Assembly: GCA_034436155.1 (NCBI GenBank)
Contig: DAOTVP010000015.1
Coordinates: 73,538 to 137,537 of the forward strand
Direction of reading: 5' to 3'
Length of the DNA: 64,000 nt
From: GCA-2794515 sp034436155
GTDB lineage: Bacteria > Chloroflexota > Anaerolineae > Aggregatilineales > Phototrophicaceae
The notes beneath the pieces were generated by a model that was not told the origin of the DNA, made no database searches, and saw nothing but the letters and a program-made list of their open reading frames with translations. How positions within the stretch are numbered: position 1 is the stretch's first letter; every line of letters begins with the position of its first letter. The translations under genes were made by a program, and so were the position numbers. This document shows, in pieces, positions 43,093 through 52,204 of the stretch.

Positions 43093-44826
43093 ATGACAAA
43101 TCCTAATATCCATCCCAGCCATCCCAGAAGCCATATCCGAGTCACTTTTCCAGATAACCAAGTTTACGAAGCCCCAATCGGCACACCTGCCCACGATTTT
43201 TTTCAGGTGGCTATCCCGCACAGCGATTCGCCGATTGTCGGCGCGATTTGTGATGGTCAATTGCGCGAGCTGAATTATGCCGTCATGCGCGATATGACGC
43301 TTGCGCCCGTTTTCCTCAATTCCAGCGATGGCTCGCGGATTTATCGGCGCTCGTTGGTGTTGTTGTTGGCGACGGCTGTCGCCGAGATTTGGCACGAGCG
43401 CCAAGTCAGTGTGCGCTATTCTGTGCCAGATGGGGGATATTATTGCAAAATTGTGGGCGATAAACCCCTCAGCCTGAGCGATTTAGATGCGCTCGATGCG
43501 CGGATGCGTCAGATTGTGTTAGAAGACGCGCCTATTACCAAACGGGTTGTGCCTCTATCGGAGGCGGTGGATTTATTCACCAAACGTGGCGATGAAGATA
43601 AGGTGCAATTACTCGCTTATCGTGTGCGTCCAGAATTGACACTGTATAACCTACGCGGGCGGGATGATTATTATTTTGGGTATATGCTCCCGTCTACGGG
43701 CTTGCTCAAATATTTTCGGTTGGTTTGGGGCAAAGAGGGCTTTATTTTGCAATATCCGCGTCGAGATAACCCAATGGTGTTACGTCCCATTCGCGCTCAT
43801 GATAAACTAACCCGCGTGTTTCATCAATCGGATGAATGGTTACGCCGATTAAACATCGAAGATATTGGTCGGTTGAATCGGATTGTCGATACACCAGACC
43901 GCCTGCGCGAATTGATTTTGGTCACAGAGGCGTTGCATGAGCAAAATGTCGCCAACATTGCTCAAGATATTTTGCAACGCCATACCCAAACAGGGGTGCG
44001 ATTTGTGTTCATCGCGGGACCGTCTTCATCGGGCAAAACCACCTTCTCAAAACGCCTTGCGATTCAGTTATTGGCGCAAGGGTTACGTCCGTTCACGCTG
44101 GAATTGGATAATTATTTCGTCAACCGCGAAGATACGCCCAGAGATGCCAAAGGCGATTATAATTTCGAGGCATTAGAGGCGATCAATTTGCCCCTGTTTA
44201 ATTCGCAACTTTTGGCATTAGCCAAAGGTGATGCCGTTCATTTGCCCCGTTTTAATTTCCTCACAGGCAAAAGTGAAAAAGGCGCGTTGGCAAAACTCAC
44301 TGAGAAGCAGGTGATTATCATTGAAGGCATACACGGCTTAAATCCGCGCCTGATTAACGATTTGCCCATCGAATTGGTGTATCGGGTATATGTCTCGGCG
44401 TTGACACAAGTCAATGTGGATTTGCATAACCGCGTATCGACAACCGATTTACGCCTTATTCGGCGCATTGTGCGCGATGCCCGTACTCGTGGTTATAACG
44501 CGATGGATACGCTCAATCGGTGGGAGAGTGTCCGTAATGGGGAACGCACAGGCATTTTTCCGTATCAAGAAAATGCCGATGCCATGTTCGATTCGGCGTT
44601 GGTGTATGAATTGGCGGCGTTGCGCCCGTTGGTCGAACCGTTGCTACTCCAAGTTAAGCCAAATACACCCGCGTTTATCGAGGCAAAACGCCTACTATCC
44701 TTTTTGGGGTGGGTGAGACCGATTCAACCCGATCAATTATCGCTCATCCCCGATACATCGTTGTTGCGTGAATTCATCGGCAATTCGATTCTGGATGATT
44801 ATCATCCCTTGCAGGCAGGGGAATGA
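43093..44826 (+). CDS. Uridine kinase-family protein with TGS and threonyl-tRNA-synthetase-like N-terminus
   Basis: 577 residues. The first 60 residues resemble a TGS domain (HIRVTFPDNQVYEAPIGTPA), and 60-200 resemble the second additional domain of ThrRS (YSVPDGGYYCKIVG). The kinase part (about 310-520) has Walker A IAGPSSSGKTTFSKRLAIQL, the LDNYFVNREDTPRD block typical of uridine kinase (Asp base), and EGIHGLNP. Such nucleoside-kinase fusions occur in Firmicutes and Chloroflexota; the substrate is unproven. ATG 43093 is used (AAGG about nine bases before); earlier in-frame starts lack support. Confidence 0.82.
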   Translation: MTNPNIHPSHPRSHIRVTFPDNQVYEAPIGTPAHDFFQVAIPHSDSPIVGAICDGQLRELNYAVMRDMTLAPVFLNSSDGSRIYRRSLVLLLATAVAEIWHERQVSVRYSVPDGGYYCKIVGDKPLSLSDLDALDARMRQIVLEDAPITKRVVPLSEAVDLFTKRGDEDKVQLLAYRVRPELTLYNLRGRDDYYFGYMLPSTGLLKYFRLVWGKEGFILQYPRRDNPMVLRPIRAHDKLTRVFHQSDEWLRRLNIEDIGRLNRIVDTPDRLRELILVTEALHEQNVANIAQDILQRHTQTGVRFVFIAGPSSSGKTTFSKRLAIQLLAQGLRPFTLELDNYFVNREDTPRDAKGDYNFEALEAINLPLFNSQLLALAKGDAVHLPRFNFLTGKSEKGALAKLTEKQVIIIEGIHGLNPRLINDLPIELVYRVYVSALTQVNVDLHNRVSTTDLRLIRRIVRDARTRGYNAMDTLNRWESVRNGERTGIFPYQENADAMFDSALVYELAALRPLVEPLLLQVKPNTPAFIEAKRLLSFLGWVRPIQPDQLSLIPDTSLLREFIGNSILDDYHPLQAGE

Positions 44827-44852
44827 CAAATTCGCAGTTACATCTATCGATA

Positions 44853-44870
44853 GGCGCAACATGTTGCGCC
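44853..44870. promoter_or_regulatory. Perfect 18-bp palindrome
   Basis: GGCGCAAC ATGTTGCGCC reads identically on both strands. It lies 26 bp after the nucleoside-kinase stop and 43 bp before the Hsp70 -35. No T run follows, so it is not a standard terminator. It may be an operator or the core of a dispersed palindrome. Confidence 0.5.
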
Positions 44871-44912
44871 CTCACGGATGTGACTGAATGTCGCCGAATA
44901 AAAAATTTCTTA

Positions 44913-44942
44913 TTGGTCAAAAATGCCAAAGTAGCCTACAAT
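44913..44942 (+). promoter_or_regulatory. Promoter of the Hsp70-family gene
   Basis: TTGGTC (44913-44918), 18-bp spacer, TACAAT (44937-44942). Expected start near 44949 gives a 47-base leader before ATG 44996. No CIRCE-type repeat is present. Confidence 0.65.
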
Positions 44943-44995
44943 TATGAGTGTTATGTTATCATTCGGTTTGATTATGGATCATTTGAGAGGGATTT

Positions 44996-46600
44996 ATGGG
45001 GCATAAGTTAGGTATTGATTTTGGCACGACCAATAGCGTTATCGCCCGTTGGGATGATGAAAAAGATGATTCTGTGGTTGTTCAGATAGAAGGGTTGAGC
45101 GATACATCCGATAAACATCTGCCACCTGTTGTACCGTCATTGTTGTATGTGAATGATGGCAAAGAACGGGTTATCACCTGTGGTGTGAAAGTGCGCCAAG
45201 ATGGGTACGATAGCAAGCAAGATAACCGCCTATTTCGCAATTTTAAGCGTGGGATTGTGGCGACACCCGCCCCAGAACCGCGCAAAATTGATGGCGTGGA
45301 TTGGGCAGATAAAGACGCGGGACGGGCATTCGTCAAACATTTATTAGAACGCTTGCCGTATAAAAACGAAGACATTGACCAACTCGTCCTCACCGCGCCA
45401 GTCGCCTCGTTTGAGGGGTATTTGGCATGGCTGAATAGCGTGATTGATGAGGTCGCATTGCTCGACAAAATTCGCGTGGTGGATGAATCCACCGCCGCGG
45501 CGTTGGGATATGCCGTCACCAAACCGGGCGCGGTGGTGCTGGTATTCGATTTTGGTGGTGGCACGCTCGATTTATCGCTGGTGCAATTGCCCGAAAATCG
45601 TGAAAAGACGGGCGGTGTCCTCAAACGGTTGGTTGGTAGTGGCAAAGCGGGGCAACATACCGCCAAAGTCATCGCCAAAGCGGGGCGCATCATCGGCGGG
45701 AGCGATATTGACCAATGGCTACTCGCAGAAGTCCTCAAACGCGCCAACATCACCACCGACCAACTCGGCATCGAATATGCGCGGTTGCTCACCCGTTGCG
45801 AACATGCCAAAATTGCCCTTTCGACCGATACATCGGCGAAAATCGAATTCACCGCCCAAGATCGCCAATATACCATCACCATCACCCGCGAGGAATTAGA
45901 GGCGCTTTTAGAGGCAAATGGCTTTTATACCGCCTTACGCCGTGTCGTAGATAAAGTCATGCACATCGCTCGTCAACGCGGGATTTTCAAAGAAGATATT
46001 CACTACGTGTTATTGGTCGGTGGGACATCGCTCATGCCGTCTGTTCAAGCGACATTGGGAAAATATTTCACCGATATGGCTGTCCGTGCCGATAAACCAT
46101 TCACGGCGGTGGCAGAAGGTGCGTTGCAAGTGGCGGCGGGGTATGGTCTTGAAGATTATCTGATCCACAGTTACGGCTTGCGTTATCTGACCGAAGAGGG
46201 CAAGCACGAATATGATGAAATTATCCCAATGGGCAGTCGGTATCCGACAGATAACCCTGTCGAGGTGGTATTGGGGGTCTCCAGAGAGGGTCAGACCGAA
46301 GTCGAATTTGTCATCGGCGAAATCGATACCGATGCCGTGGCGATGGTCGAGGTCAAATATGAGGATGGTCAAGCCGTATTCGTGGCGCAAGCCTCGCAAG
46401 GTGAGCAACAAATTATCCCCCTGAACAGCGCCGATGTGATTAAATCCATTGCCAAACTTGACCCGCCCGGTAAACTTGGTGAAGATAGATTGCGGGCAGA
46501 ATTTTCGATAGATGACCGCCGTCAATTGCGTATAACCGTGAGTGATTTACAAACAGGCGCGACATTGGTTAAAGATGTCCCCCTTGTGACATTGCGCTGA
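44996..46600 (+). CDS. Hsp70 family protein without the helical lid
   Basis: 534 residues against about 610-640 for DnaK. Nucleotide domain: KLGIDFGTTNSVIARWDD (phosphate 1), VVDESTAAALGYAVTKPG, VLVFDFGGGTLDLSLVQLP (phosphate 2) and LLVGGTSLMPSVQATLGKYF (adenosine). After residue about 395 comes a short beta domain (GMGS-like MGSRYPTDNPVEVVL) that ends without the alpha lid and EEVD-like tail, so it should not be the housekeeping chaperone. No dnaJ or grpE is near. It is followed 18 bp on by a HEAT-repeat gene; the pair may be a dedicated system. Confidence 0.85.
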   Translation: MGHKLGIDFGTTNSVIARWDDEKDDSVVVQIEGLSDTSDKHLPPVVPSLLYVNDGKERVITCGVKVRQDGYDSKQDNRLFRNFKRGIVATPAPEPRKIDGVDWADKDAGRAFVKHLLERLPYKNEDIDQLVLTAPVASFEGYLAWLNSVIDEVALLDKIRVVDESTAAALGYAVTKPGAVVLVFDFGGGTLDLSLVQLPENREKTGGVLKRLVGSGKAGQHTAKVIAKAGRIIGGSDIDQWLLAEVLKRANITTDQLGIEYARLLTRCEHAKIALSTDTSAKIEFTAQDRQYTITITREELEALLEANGFYTALRRVVDKVMHIARQRGIFKEDIHYVLLVGGTSLMPSVQATLGKYFTDMAVRADKPFTAVAEGALQVAAGYGLEDYLIHSYGLRYLTEEGKHEYDEIIPMGSRYPTDNPVEVVLGVSREGQTEVEFVIGEIDTDAVAMVEVKYEDGQAVFVAQASQGEQQIIPLNSADVIKSIAKLDPPGKLGEDRLRAEFSIDDRRQLRITVSDLQTGATLVKDVPLVTLR

Positions 46601-46617
46601 GAAAGGATACCGAATTC

Positions 46618-47760
46618 ATGACCAACACCACCATTACCGGACGTGAACCACGTTTAGCCAGTGGATATGTCAAAAAAGGGGAACGCAGATTATCGTTACG
46701 GCGTTTCGCCACCATGCTCAATATGCTTCCGCCCGAAGCGGTATCGTTGGATGCGCTCGCTGCGGCGGTGATGAGCGATGAATTTTTTGTGCGCTTTAAC
46801 GCCGCCAAAATGCTTTCTCGGCGCGGAGACCGCGATTCGCGCCTGATCATCGAAGATACGCTCAAAAAAGGGGATGCCCCATCGCGTGCCAGCGTTGCTC
46901 GTCATTTATATGGATTTTCATGGTTTGCCGCCGAACCTCTCATCCGTATGGCGCTGAAAGATAGTGATTATCGTGTGCGCGAAGCCGCGATTTATGCCTT
47001 ATGCGATTTGCGTGAATATAATGCCTATCAATTGATGATAGAAGTCCTTAAAAATGAGGATGATAGCGTGCGCGAAGCCGCCGCATGGGGCTTGCGCGAT
47101 TGTCAAGATTCGGCGGCTGTGCCTGTGTTAGAGGTGGTTTTGCAGGCGAAAGACCCCGATGTCCGCATTAAGGCGCTCGAAGCGTTAGGCACGAATGATA
47201 CGCCAGAAGCCATGCCCGTGGTGCGTAATGCTATGAATGACCCCGAACCCGATGTCAAATATGCCGCCGTCCTCAGCTTGTTGGAACTCGCAGGCGAGAC
47301 GTGGCTTCAAGAATTATCGGGTATCATCGGGCGTACGCATGGTGTGACCTTGCAACAGGTGTTAAAAGGCTTTTTTCATGCCACCAATTACCTCAAAATT
47401 GATGTCGGCAAGAGCAAATCTGCCGATATGATGATTGATGCCCTCGAAACAGCATTGTTGGATGAAATGCCAGAAGTGCGCCTCGCGTGTATTTGGCCCC
47501 TGGCGTGGATGCGCCATCCTCGCACACCCGTTGTCTTGCGTAAAACGTGGAACATGGAGACCGATAGCACTGTTAAAGCTGAAATTGTCCGCATATCCAA
47601 TAGTTTGATGGTCGCCGATACGGGCGCGGATGCCGATGCCCAAAAAGTGGCGGCGGATATTTTAGAGCAAGCCCTCAAAAGCACCGACCCCATCATCAAG
47701 ATGGCGGCGGATCAGGTTGTTTTAGATAAACAAGGCGCGGCGGCAGTCATCAAGAAATGA
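46618..47760 (+). CDS. HEAT/PBS-lyase repeat protein
   Basis: 380 residues made of HEAT-like helical pairs: EFFVRFNAAKMLSRRGDRDS, DSDYRVREAAIYALCDLREY, EDDSVREAAAWGLRDCQDSA, DPDVRIKALEALGTNDTPEA, EPDVKYAAVLSLLELAGE, and a last set at about 270-370. Repeats of this sort form a curved scaffold that binds proteins. It starts 17 bp after the Hsp70 gene; AAAGGA is present upstream. It overlaps the next gene by 4 bases, so all three are co-translated. Confidence 0.82.
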   Translation: MTNTTITGREPRLASGYVKKGERRLSLRRFATMLNMLPPEAVSLDALAAAVMSDEFFVRFNAAKMLSRRGDRDSRLIIEDTLKKGDAPSRASVARHLYGFSWFAAEPLIRMALKDSDYRVREAAIYALCDLREYNAYQLMIEVLKNEDDSVREAAAWGLRDCQDSAAVPVLEVVLQAKDPDVRIKALEALGTNDTPEAMPVVRNAMNDPEPDVKYAAVLSLLELAGETWLQELSGIIGRTHGVTLQQVLKGFFHATNYLKIDVGKSKSADMMIDALETALLDEMPEVRLACIWPLAWMRHPRTPVVLRKTWNMETDSTVKAEIVRISNSLMVADTGADADAQKVAADILEQALKSTDPIIKMAADQVVLDKQGAAAVIKK

Positions 47761-48527
47761 ACAGATCTTCAAATCGTAATCGGAATCGCATGATTGGGGC
47801 GGTGATTGGTATCACCGCCCTTCTGTTGATAGCGTTGGCAACATGGACGCAATTGCGCGTGTTGATACCCGATGCCGAAGGTTTTATATTACCCACACCG
47901 ACCTCTTTCCCAACGGCGGGGGAGGTGATACTCACATCGCCGAGCGCGGGTGATACGCTCTATGCCGAATTGATACGGGTGACGGGCGATATTCAAAACG
48001 CGCCACAACGCCTCATCGCCCGTGTGGTGGATATTGATGATAATATACTCGTCCAAGCGCCGATTTTGTCTCAGCAAGGCGTGTTCATGGTCGAAATGCT
48101 CCGTCCGAATACCGTAGGCGAGATGACGATAGAAATTGTCTCTGCTGTAGACCCGTCTATCGTGCGTGCCAGTGTCCCCGTCTTTTTTGCCGATATACAA
48201 TCGCGTCCGAGTGGTACATTTGGGAGCATCATCACTCCATCGGATGGTGAACAAGTCGGTGGCGATACAATCCTCGTGCAGGGACGCGCTTCTGGCATTC
48301 CCAACAACACCATCCAATTGGTGTTACAAGGCGCAGATAACATCACCGTCATTCATACTGTGACTATCAACAATCCGTATGGTGTGGATGATGTGATTTG
48401 GCAAACAGATTTACCCCTCAATGGCATTACAGGGTCTGTGATATTGACTGCCTATTTCACGCCATCCACCGACCCCAACCCGATTTTTACCACCGTCTCA
48501 CTGGTCATTACACAAGTCGCAGGGTAG
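47757..48527 (+). CDS. Membrane-anchored Ig-like (Gmad2-type) protein
   Basis: 256 residues: one N-terminal helix (MIGAVIGITALLLIALATW), then two beta-rich repeats. The second resembles the Gmad2 immunoglobulin-like domain of spore germination proteins (GSIITPSDGEQVGGDTILVQ, then GRASGIPNNTIQLVL), with an earlier one at about 65-150 (VILTSPSAGDTLYAELIRVT). It overlaps the HEAT gene by 4 bases, placing an outside domain with an inside Hsp70/HEAT pair. Role unknown. Confidence 0.65.
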   Translation: MNRSSNRNRNRMIGAVIGITALLLIALATWTQLRVLIPDAEGFILPTPTSFPTAGEVILTSPSAGDTLYAELIRVTGDIQNAPQRLIARVVDIDDNILVQAPILSQQGVFMVEMLRPNTVGEMTIEIVSAVDPSIVRASVPVFFADIQSRPSGTFGSIITPSDGEQVGGDTILVQGRASGIPNNTIQLVLQGADNITVIHTVTINNPYGVDDVIWQTDLPLNGITGSVILTAYFTPSTDPNPIFTTVSLVITQVAG

Positions 48528-48531
48528 GGTC

Positions 48532-49155
48532 ATGATAACCAATCAGCATCATTTCATCGCCATTGGTGGGAATATTGGCGCGGGTAAATCCACCCTGACT
48601 AATATGCTCTCGCAACATTTTGGTTGGCAACCCTTTTACGAAGCCAATGCTGATAACCCCTATCTCCCCGATTTTTATGCCGATATGACGCGCTGGAGTT
48701 TTCATTCGCAGGTGTTTTTTTTGAGCAAACGGCTCGAACATCATCGCCAATTGGTGGATTTTGGCGGGCATGTCGTTCAAGACCGCACCGTGTATGAAGA
48801 TGCAGAAGTGTTCGCCCAAAATTTGTATCTTCAGGGCAAGATGCCAGAACGCGATTATCGCACGTATCGGCGTTTATACGAATCGATTAGCGCGTTTTTG
48901 CCCGCGCCTTCGTTGGTGATTTATCTGCAAGCCAGTGTCGAGACGCTCATGGCGCTCATCAAAGGGCGTGGGCGCGATTACGAAAAAAATATCCAGCGTG
49001 ATTATATCGATGGTCTGAATTTGCTGTACGATGCGTGGATCAACCGATGGACGGCTTCGCCCGTGTTGCGCGTGCAGATGGATATTGTCGATTTTGTCAA
49101 TAATCCGAAAGATTTTCGTATGATTGTAAACGAAATTAAAGCCATTTTAGGCTAA
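48532..49155 (+). CDS. Deoxynucleoside kinase family protein
   Basis: Phosphorylates deoxynucleosides for dNTP salvage. 207 residues: P-loop IAIGGNIGAGKSTLTNML, substrate site FYEANADNPYLPDFYADM, DRS-like motif VVQDRTVYEDAEVFAQNLYL, and the LID region KGRGRDYEKNIQ. It resembles deoxyguanosine/deoxyadenosine kinases of Gram-positive bacteria; which base it prefers is open. It begins 4 bp after the Ig-like gene. Confidence 0.87.
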   Translation: MITNQHHFIAIGGNIGAGKSTLTNMLSQHFGWQPFYEANADNPYLPDFYADMTRWSFHSQVFFLSKRLEHHRQLVDFGGHVVQDRTVYEDAEVFAQNLYLQGKMPERDYRTYRRLYESISAFLPAPSLVIYLQASVETLMALIKGRGRDYEKNIQRDYIDGLNLLYDAWINRWTASPVLRVQMDIVDFVNNPKDFRMIVNEIKAILG

Positions 49156-49158
49156 CTA

Positions 49159-49186
49159 TTGTCACGCTCTTTTTGTGGATTATAAT
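49159..49186 (+). promoter_or_regulatory. Promoter of korAB
   Basis: TTGTCA (49159-49164), 16-bp spacer, TATAAT (49181-49186). It begins 4 bp past the kinase stop. Leader is about 70 bases and includes an AGACC/GGTCT mini-stem (49194-49212). Confidence 0.75.
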
Positions 49187-49261
49187 TGAAAAAGACCCCA
49201 CATCATGGTCTCATTTTGACGTATTTTTAGAAAGGTTAGCGCAATAGTGCGCGAGGAAAGC

Positions 49262-51106
49262 ATGGTGCTTGAAGCAATTCCCAAGACGGTAACACAAAGC
49301 AAAGATGCCAATGGCAGAATCGTCAATGATTTTGCTTTTATGGTGGCAACAAAAAACGGTTCTGGTAGCCAAACCTCAAATAATGTTTTAGTGAAATCGC
49401 TTTTTAATATGGGTATTCCCGTGAATGGTAAAAATCTTTTTCCATCGAATATTAAAGGGCTACCGACATGGTATACGATACGTGCCAGCAAAGATGGTTA
49501 TACCGCACGGCGTGAAGTGACCGACATCGCCATCACCTATAACCAAGATACGGCGGCAGAAGACATCTCTAAATTGCCGAGTGGTGGTGTGTGCATCATC
49601 CCCGCCGATTGGAAGTGGGGGCGTAGTCGTGACGATATTACGTGGTACGAAGTGCCTGTCAAAGAAATTATGAAACAGGTCGAAGTCAGCAGTGACCTCG
49701 CCAAACGGGTCGAGAATATGACCTATGTGGGTGTTGTGGCGTATCTGTTCAATATTCCACTCGATGAAATTTGGAAAGCTCTGCTCCAAAATTTTAATGG
49801 CAAAGAAAAACCCGCCAAACTCAATTTTGAGGCGGTCAAATTGGCGTATGAATATGCCAAAAATAATTTCATCAAACAAGACCCGTTCTGGTTTGAATAT
49901 GATAATCAGACCGAAGGCAAAATCCTCATCACGGGCAACGAAGCGGGTGCGCTCGGTTCGATTTTTGGTGGGGTAAATGTGGTGGCGTGGTATCCGATTA
50001 CGCCCTCCACCAGCCTTGTAGATAGCATTTTGGATTATCAATATTTACGTAAAGACCCCGAAACAGGCAAAATGACGCTGGTCGTTGTGCAAGCAGAAGA
50101 TGAACTGGCGGCGGCGGGGATGATTATCGGTGCGGGTTTTGCTGGCGCTCGTGCGCTCACTGCGACAAGCGGACCGGGCATTAGCCTCATGGCGGAATTT
50201 TCTGGGTTAGCTTATTATGCCGAAATTCCGTGTGTCATCTGGGACATCACCCGTATGGGACCCAGCACAGGCTTGCCAACCCGTACCAGTCAGGGCGATA
50301 TTTTATTCACGCACGTTTTGGGGCATGGTGATACGCGCCAATTGTGCTTGTTGCCCGCCAGTCCAGAAGAGGCTTTTGAATTTGGTTGGCGTGCGTTTGA
50401 TATTGCAGATATGGCGCAGATGCCGGTTTTTGTCATGAGCGACCTCGACTTGGGCATGAATAACTGGATGTCTGAGCCGTTCCAATATCCCGATGAACCG
50501 ATGCACCGTGGCAAGGTGTTGGATGCTGACCAACTAGAGGCGTTCATCAAACAACATGGCAAATGGGGGCGTTATCTGGATGTGGATGGTGATGGAATCG
50601 CCTATCGGACGCTCCCTGGTACCGATCATCCGATGGCGGCATATTTTGCACGCGGTACAGGGCATAATGAGATGGCGAGTTATAGCGAGCGCAGTGATGA
50701 CTGGGTGAATAACATGCAACGCTTGCATAAAAAATTGCAAACGGCACGCGGATTTTTGCCGAAACCTGTCGCCGATATAAATCCTGCCAAAAAAATAGGC
50801 ATCCTCTCATTTGGGACGAATGACCCCGCCATTCAAGAAGCGCGGGATATGCTTAAAGCGCAACATATCGAGACGAATTATATGCGTGTGCGGGCGTTGC
50901 CACTCGATTCATCGGTGACAGATTTCATCAATTCGCACGATCGCATTTATATCCCCGAAAATAACTTCGATGGTCAATTGTATCAAATCATCTGTTTAGA
51001 CCATCCTCAAGACCTCACCCATCTCAAATCGTTGCCATTAGGCGATGGTTTGCCGATGACCGCGCAATGGCTGTTCGATAAAATTATGGCTGTGGAGAAG
51101 AAATAA
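49262..51106 (+). CDS. korA: 2-oxoacid:ferredoxin oxidoreductase, fused gamma-alpha subunit
   Basis: Oxidises a 2-oxoacid (2-oxoglutarate is the likeliest) to acyl-CoA and reduces ferredoxin. 614 residues. Residues 1-190 form the gamma domain (IVNDFAFMVATKNGSGSQTS, NVLVKSLFNMGIPVNGKNLF), 215-600 the alpha domain (ITGNEAGALGSIFGGVNVVA, YPITPSTSLVDSI, ATSGPGISLMAEFSGLAYYA, IWDITRMGPSTGLPTRTSQ). ATG 49262 has GAGGAAAG just before it; a GTG 15 bases earlier is less likely. The beta subunit follows after 4 bp. Confidence 0.92.
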   Translation: MVLEAIPKTVTQSKDANGRIVNDFAFMVATKNGSGSQTSNNVLVKSLFNMGIPVNGKNLFPSNIKGLPTWYTIRASKDGYTARREVTDIAITYNQDTAAEDISKLPSGGVCIIPADWKWGRSRDDITWYEVPVKEIMKQVEVSSDLAKRVENMTYVGVVAYLFNIPLDEIWKALLQNFNGKEKPAKLNFEAVKLAYEYAKNNFIKQDPFWFEYDNQTEGKILITGNEAGALGSIFGGVNVVAWYPITPSTSLVDSILDYQYLRKDPETGKMTLVVVQAEDELAAAGMIIGAGFAGARALTATSGPGISLMAEFSGLAYYAEIPCVIWDITRMGPSTGLPTRTSQGDILFTHVLGHGDTRQLCLLPASPEEAFEFGWRAFDIADMAQMPVFVMSDLDLGMNNWMSEPFQYPDEPMHRGKVLDADQLEAFIKQHGKWGRYLDVDGDGIAYRTLPGTDHPMAAYFARGTGHNEMASYSERSDDWVNNMQRLHKKLQTARGFLPKPVADINPAKKIGILSFGTNDPAIQEARDMLKAQHIETNYMRVRALPLDSSVTDFINSHDRIYIPENNFDGQLYQIICLDHPQDLTHLKSLPLGDGLPMTAQWLFDKIMAVEKK

Positions 51107-51110
51107 TATC

Positions 51111-52163
51111 ATGGGCAGAAGTAAAGTGAATTCAATCGGGTTATCCCGCGAAGAATATAAAGGCAAACCCAGCACCCTGTGTCCGGGCTGTGGTCACGAT
51201 TCGATTTCTAACCAAATCATCAGCACCGCCTTCGATATGGGCATTGAACAACATAAAATCCTCAAAATGAGCGGTATCGGTTGCTCTAGCAAGACCCCCG
51301 CCTATTTTTGGGGGCGTTCACACGGCTTTAACGCCTTGCATGGGCGGATGCCTTCGGTAGTGACGGGCGCACTCATGGCGAATCCATCGCTGAAATGTAT
51401 CGCCGTGAGTGGTGATGGCGACACGGGGAGCATCGGCGTGGGGCAATTCAAACATGCCATTCGCCGTAATATCCCGTTTGTGTATGTTATCGAAAATAAT
51501 GGCGTGTATGGTCTGACCAAAGGGCAATTTTCGGCGACGGCAGATGAGGGGCAAGAATTAAAATATTATGGTCGCAACGATTTACCCGCCATTGACCTCG
51601 CGCTCGAAGCGGTTATCGCAGGGGCGACCTTTGTGGCGCGTAGTTTTTCGGGCGATGCCAAACAAGTCCAAGCCTTGCTCCAAGCGGCGTTGCGTCATCA
51701 GGGGATTGCTATTATTGATATTATCAGCCCATGCGTGACCTTTAATAACGACCCCAAATCGAATAAAGGTTATGATTATGGCAAGGAGCATCAGATTTCG
51801 TTGCACGAGATTGAAGTATTGTCGCCCGGTTATGTCGATGCCAAAGAAGAAATTACACTAGAAGATTCAGCAACCTATGATGCAGGTGGCATTATCAATG
51901 TGGATATGCACGATGGCACGACCATTCGCCTGAAAAAACTTGACCGCGATCACGACCCGCGTAACCGTTCTATGGCGATTAGCGTGTTAGAACAAGCGCA
52001 ACGCGAACAACTGTTTATTACGGGGCTGATTTATTACGAAGAACCGCGCCCGACACTGGCGCAACTCGAGGATGTCTACGAAGGTGCGTTGGGGACGCTC
52101 CCTCAAGAGCGTGTGCGCCCATCGCAACAAGCACTGGCTGATGTGATGGCGAAATTCAAATAA
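51111..52163 (+). CDS. korB: 2-oxoacid:ferredoxin oxidoreductase, beta subunit
   Basis: Thiamine diphosphate-binding catalytic partner of KorA, 350 residues. STLCPGCGHDSISNQI at the N-terminus, KMSGIGCSSKTPAYFWGR, and the ThDP motif from SGDGDTGSIGVGQFKHAIRR to VIENN, then YGLTKGQFSA. No 4Fe-4S ferredoxin domain is present, as usual for Kor rather than pyruvate enzymes. It ends just before a strong terminator. The glyoxylate shunt in the same window suggests a flexible, possibly facultative, lifestyle. Confidence 0.94.
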   Translation: MGRSKVNSIGLSREEYKGKPSTLCPGCGHDSISNQIISTAFDMGIEQHKILKMSGIGCSSKTPAYFWGRSHGFNALHGRMPSVVTGALMANPSLKCIAVSGDGDTGSIGVGQFKHAIRRNIPFVYVIENNGVYGLTKGQFSATADEGQELKYYGRNDLPAIDLALEAVIAGATFVARSFSGDAKQVQALLQAALRHQGIAIIDIISPCVTFNNDPKSNKGYDYGKEHQISLHEIEVLSPGYVDAKEEITLEDSATYDAGGIINVDMHDGTTIRLKKLDRDHDPRNRSMAISVLEQAQREQLFITGLIYYEEPRPTLAQLEDVYEGALGTLPQERVRPSQQALADVMAKFK

Positions 52164-52173
52164 CTCGTTCAAT

Positions 52174-52201
52174 AAAAAAGGCGCAACCATGCGCCTTTTT
52201 T
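52174..52201. terminator. Bidirectional terminator
   Basis: AAAAAAGGCGCA-acca-TGCGCCTTTTTT: a 12-bp perfect stem with A run on one side and T run on the other, between convergent korB and the DICT gene. Confidence 0.92.
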
Positions 52202-52204
52202 GAT

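Noticed and set aside
45082..45885. 267-codon open frame on the minus strand inside the Hsp70 gene
   Set aside because: Ser/Thr/Pro-rich product with no domain; long open frames opposite Hsp70 genes are a known artefact of its codon pattern.
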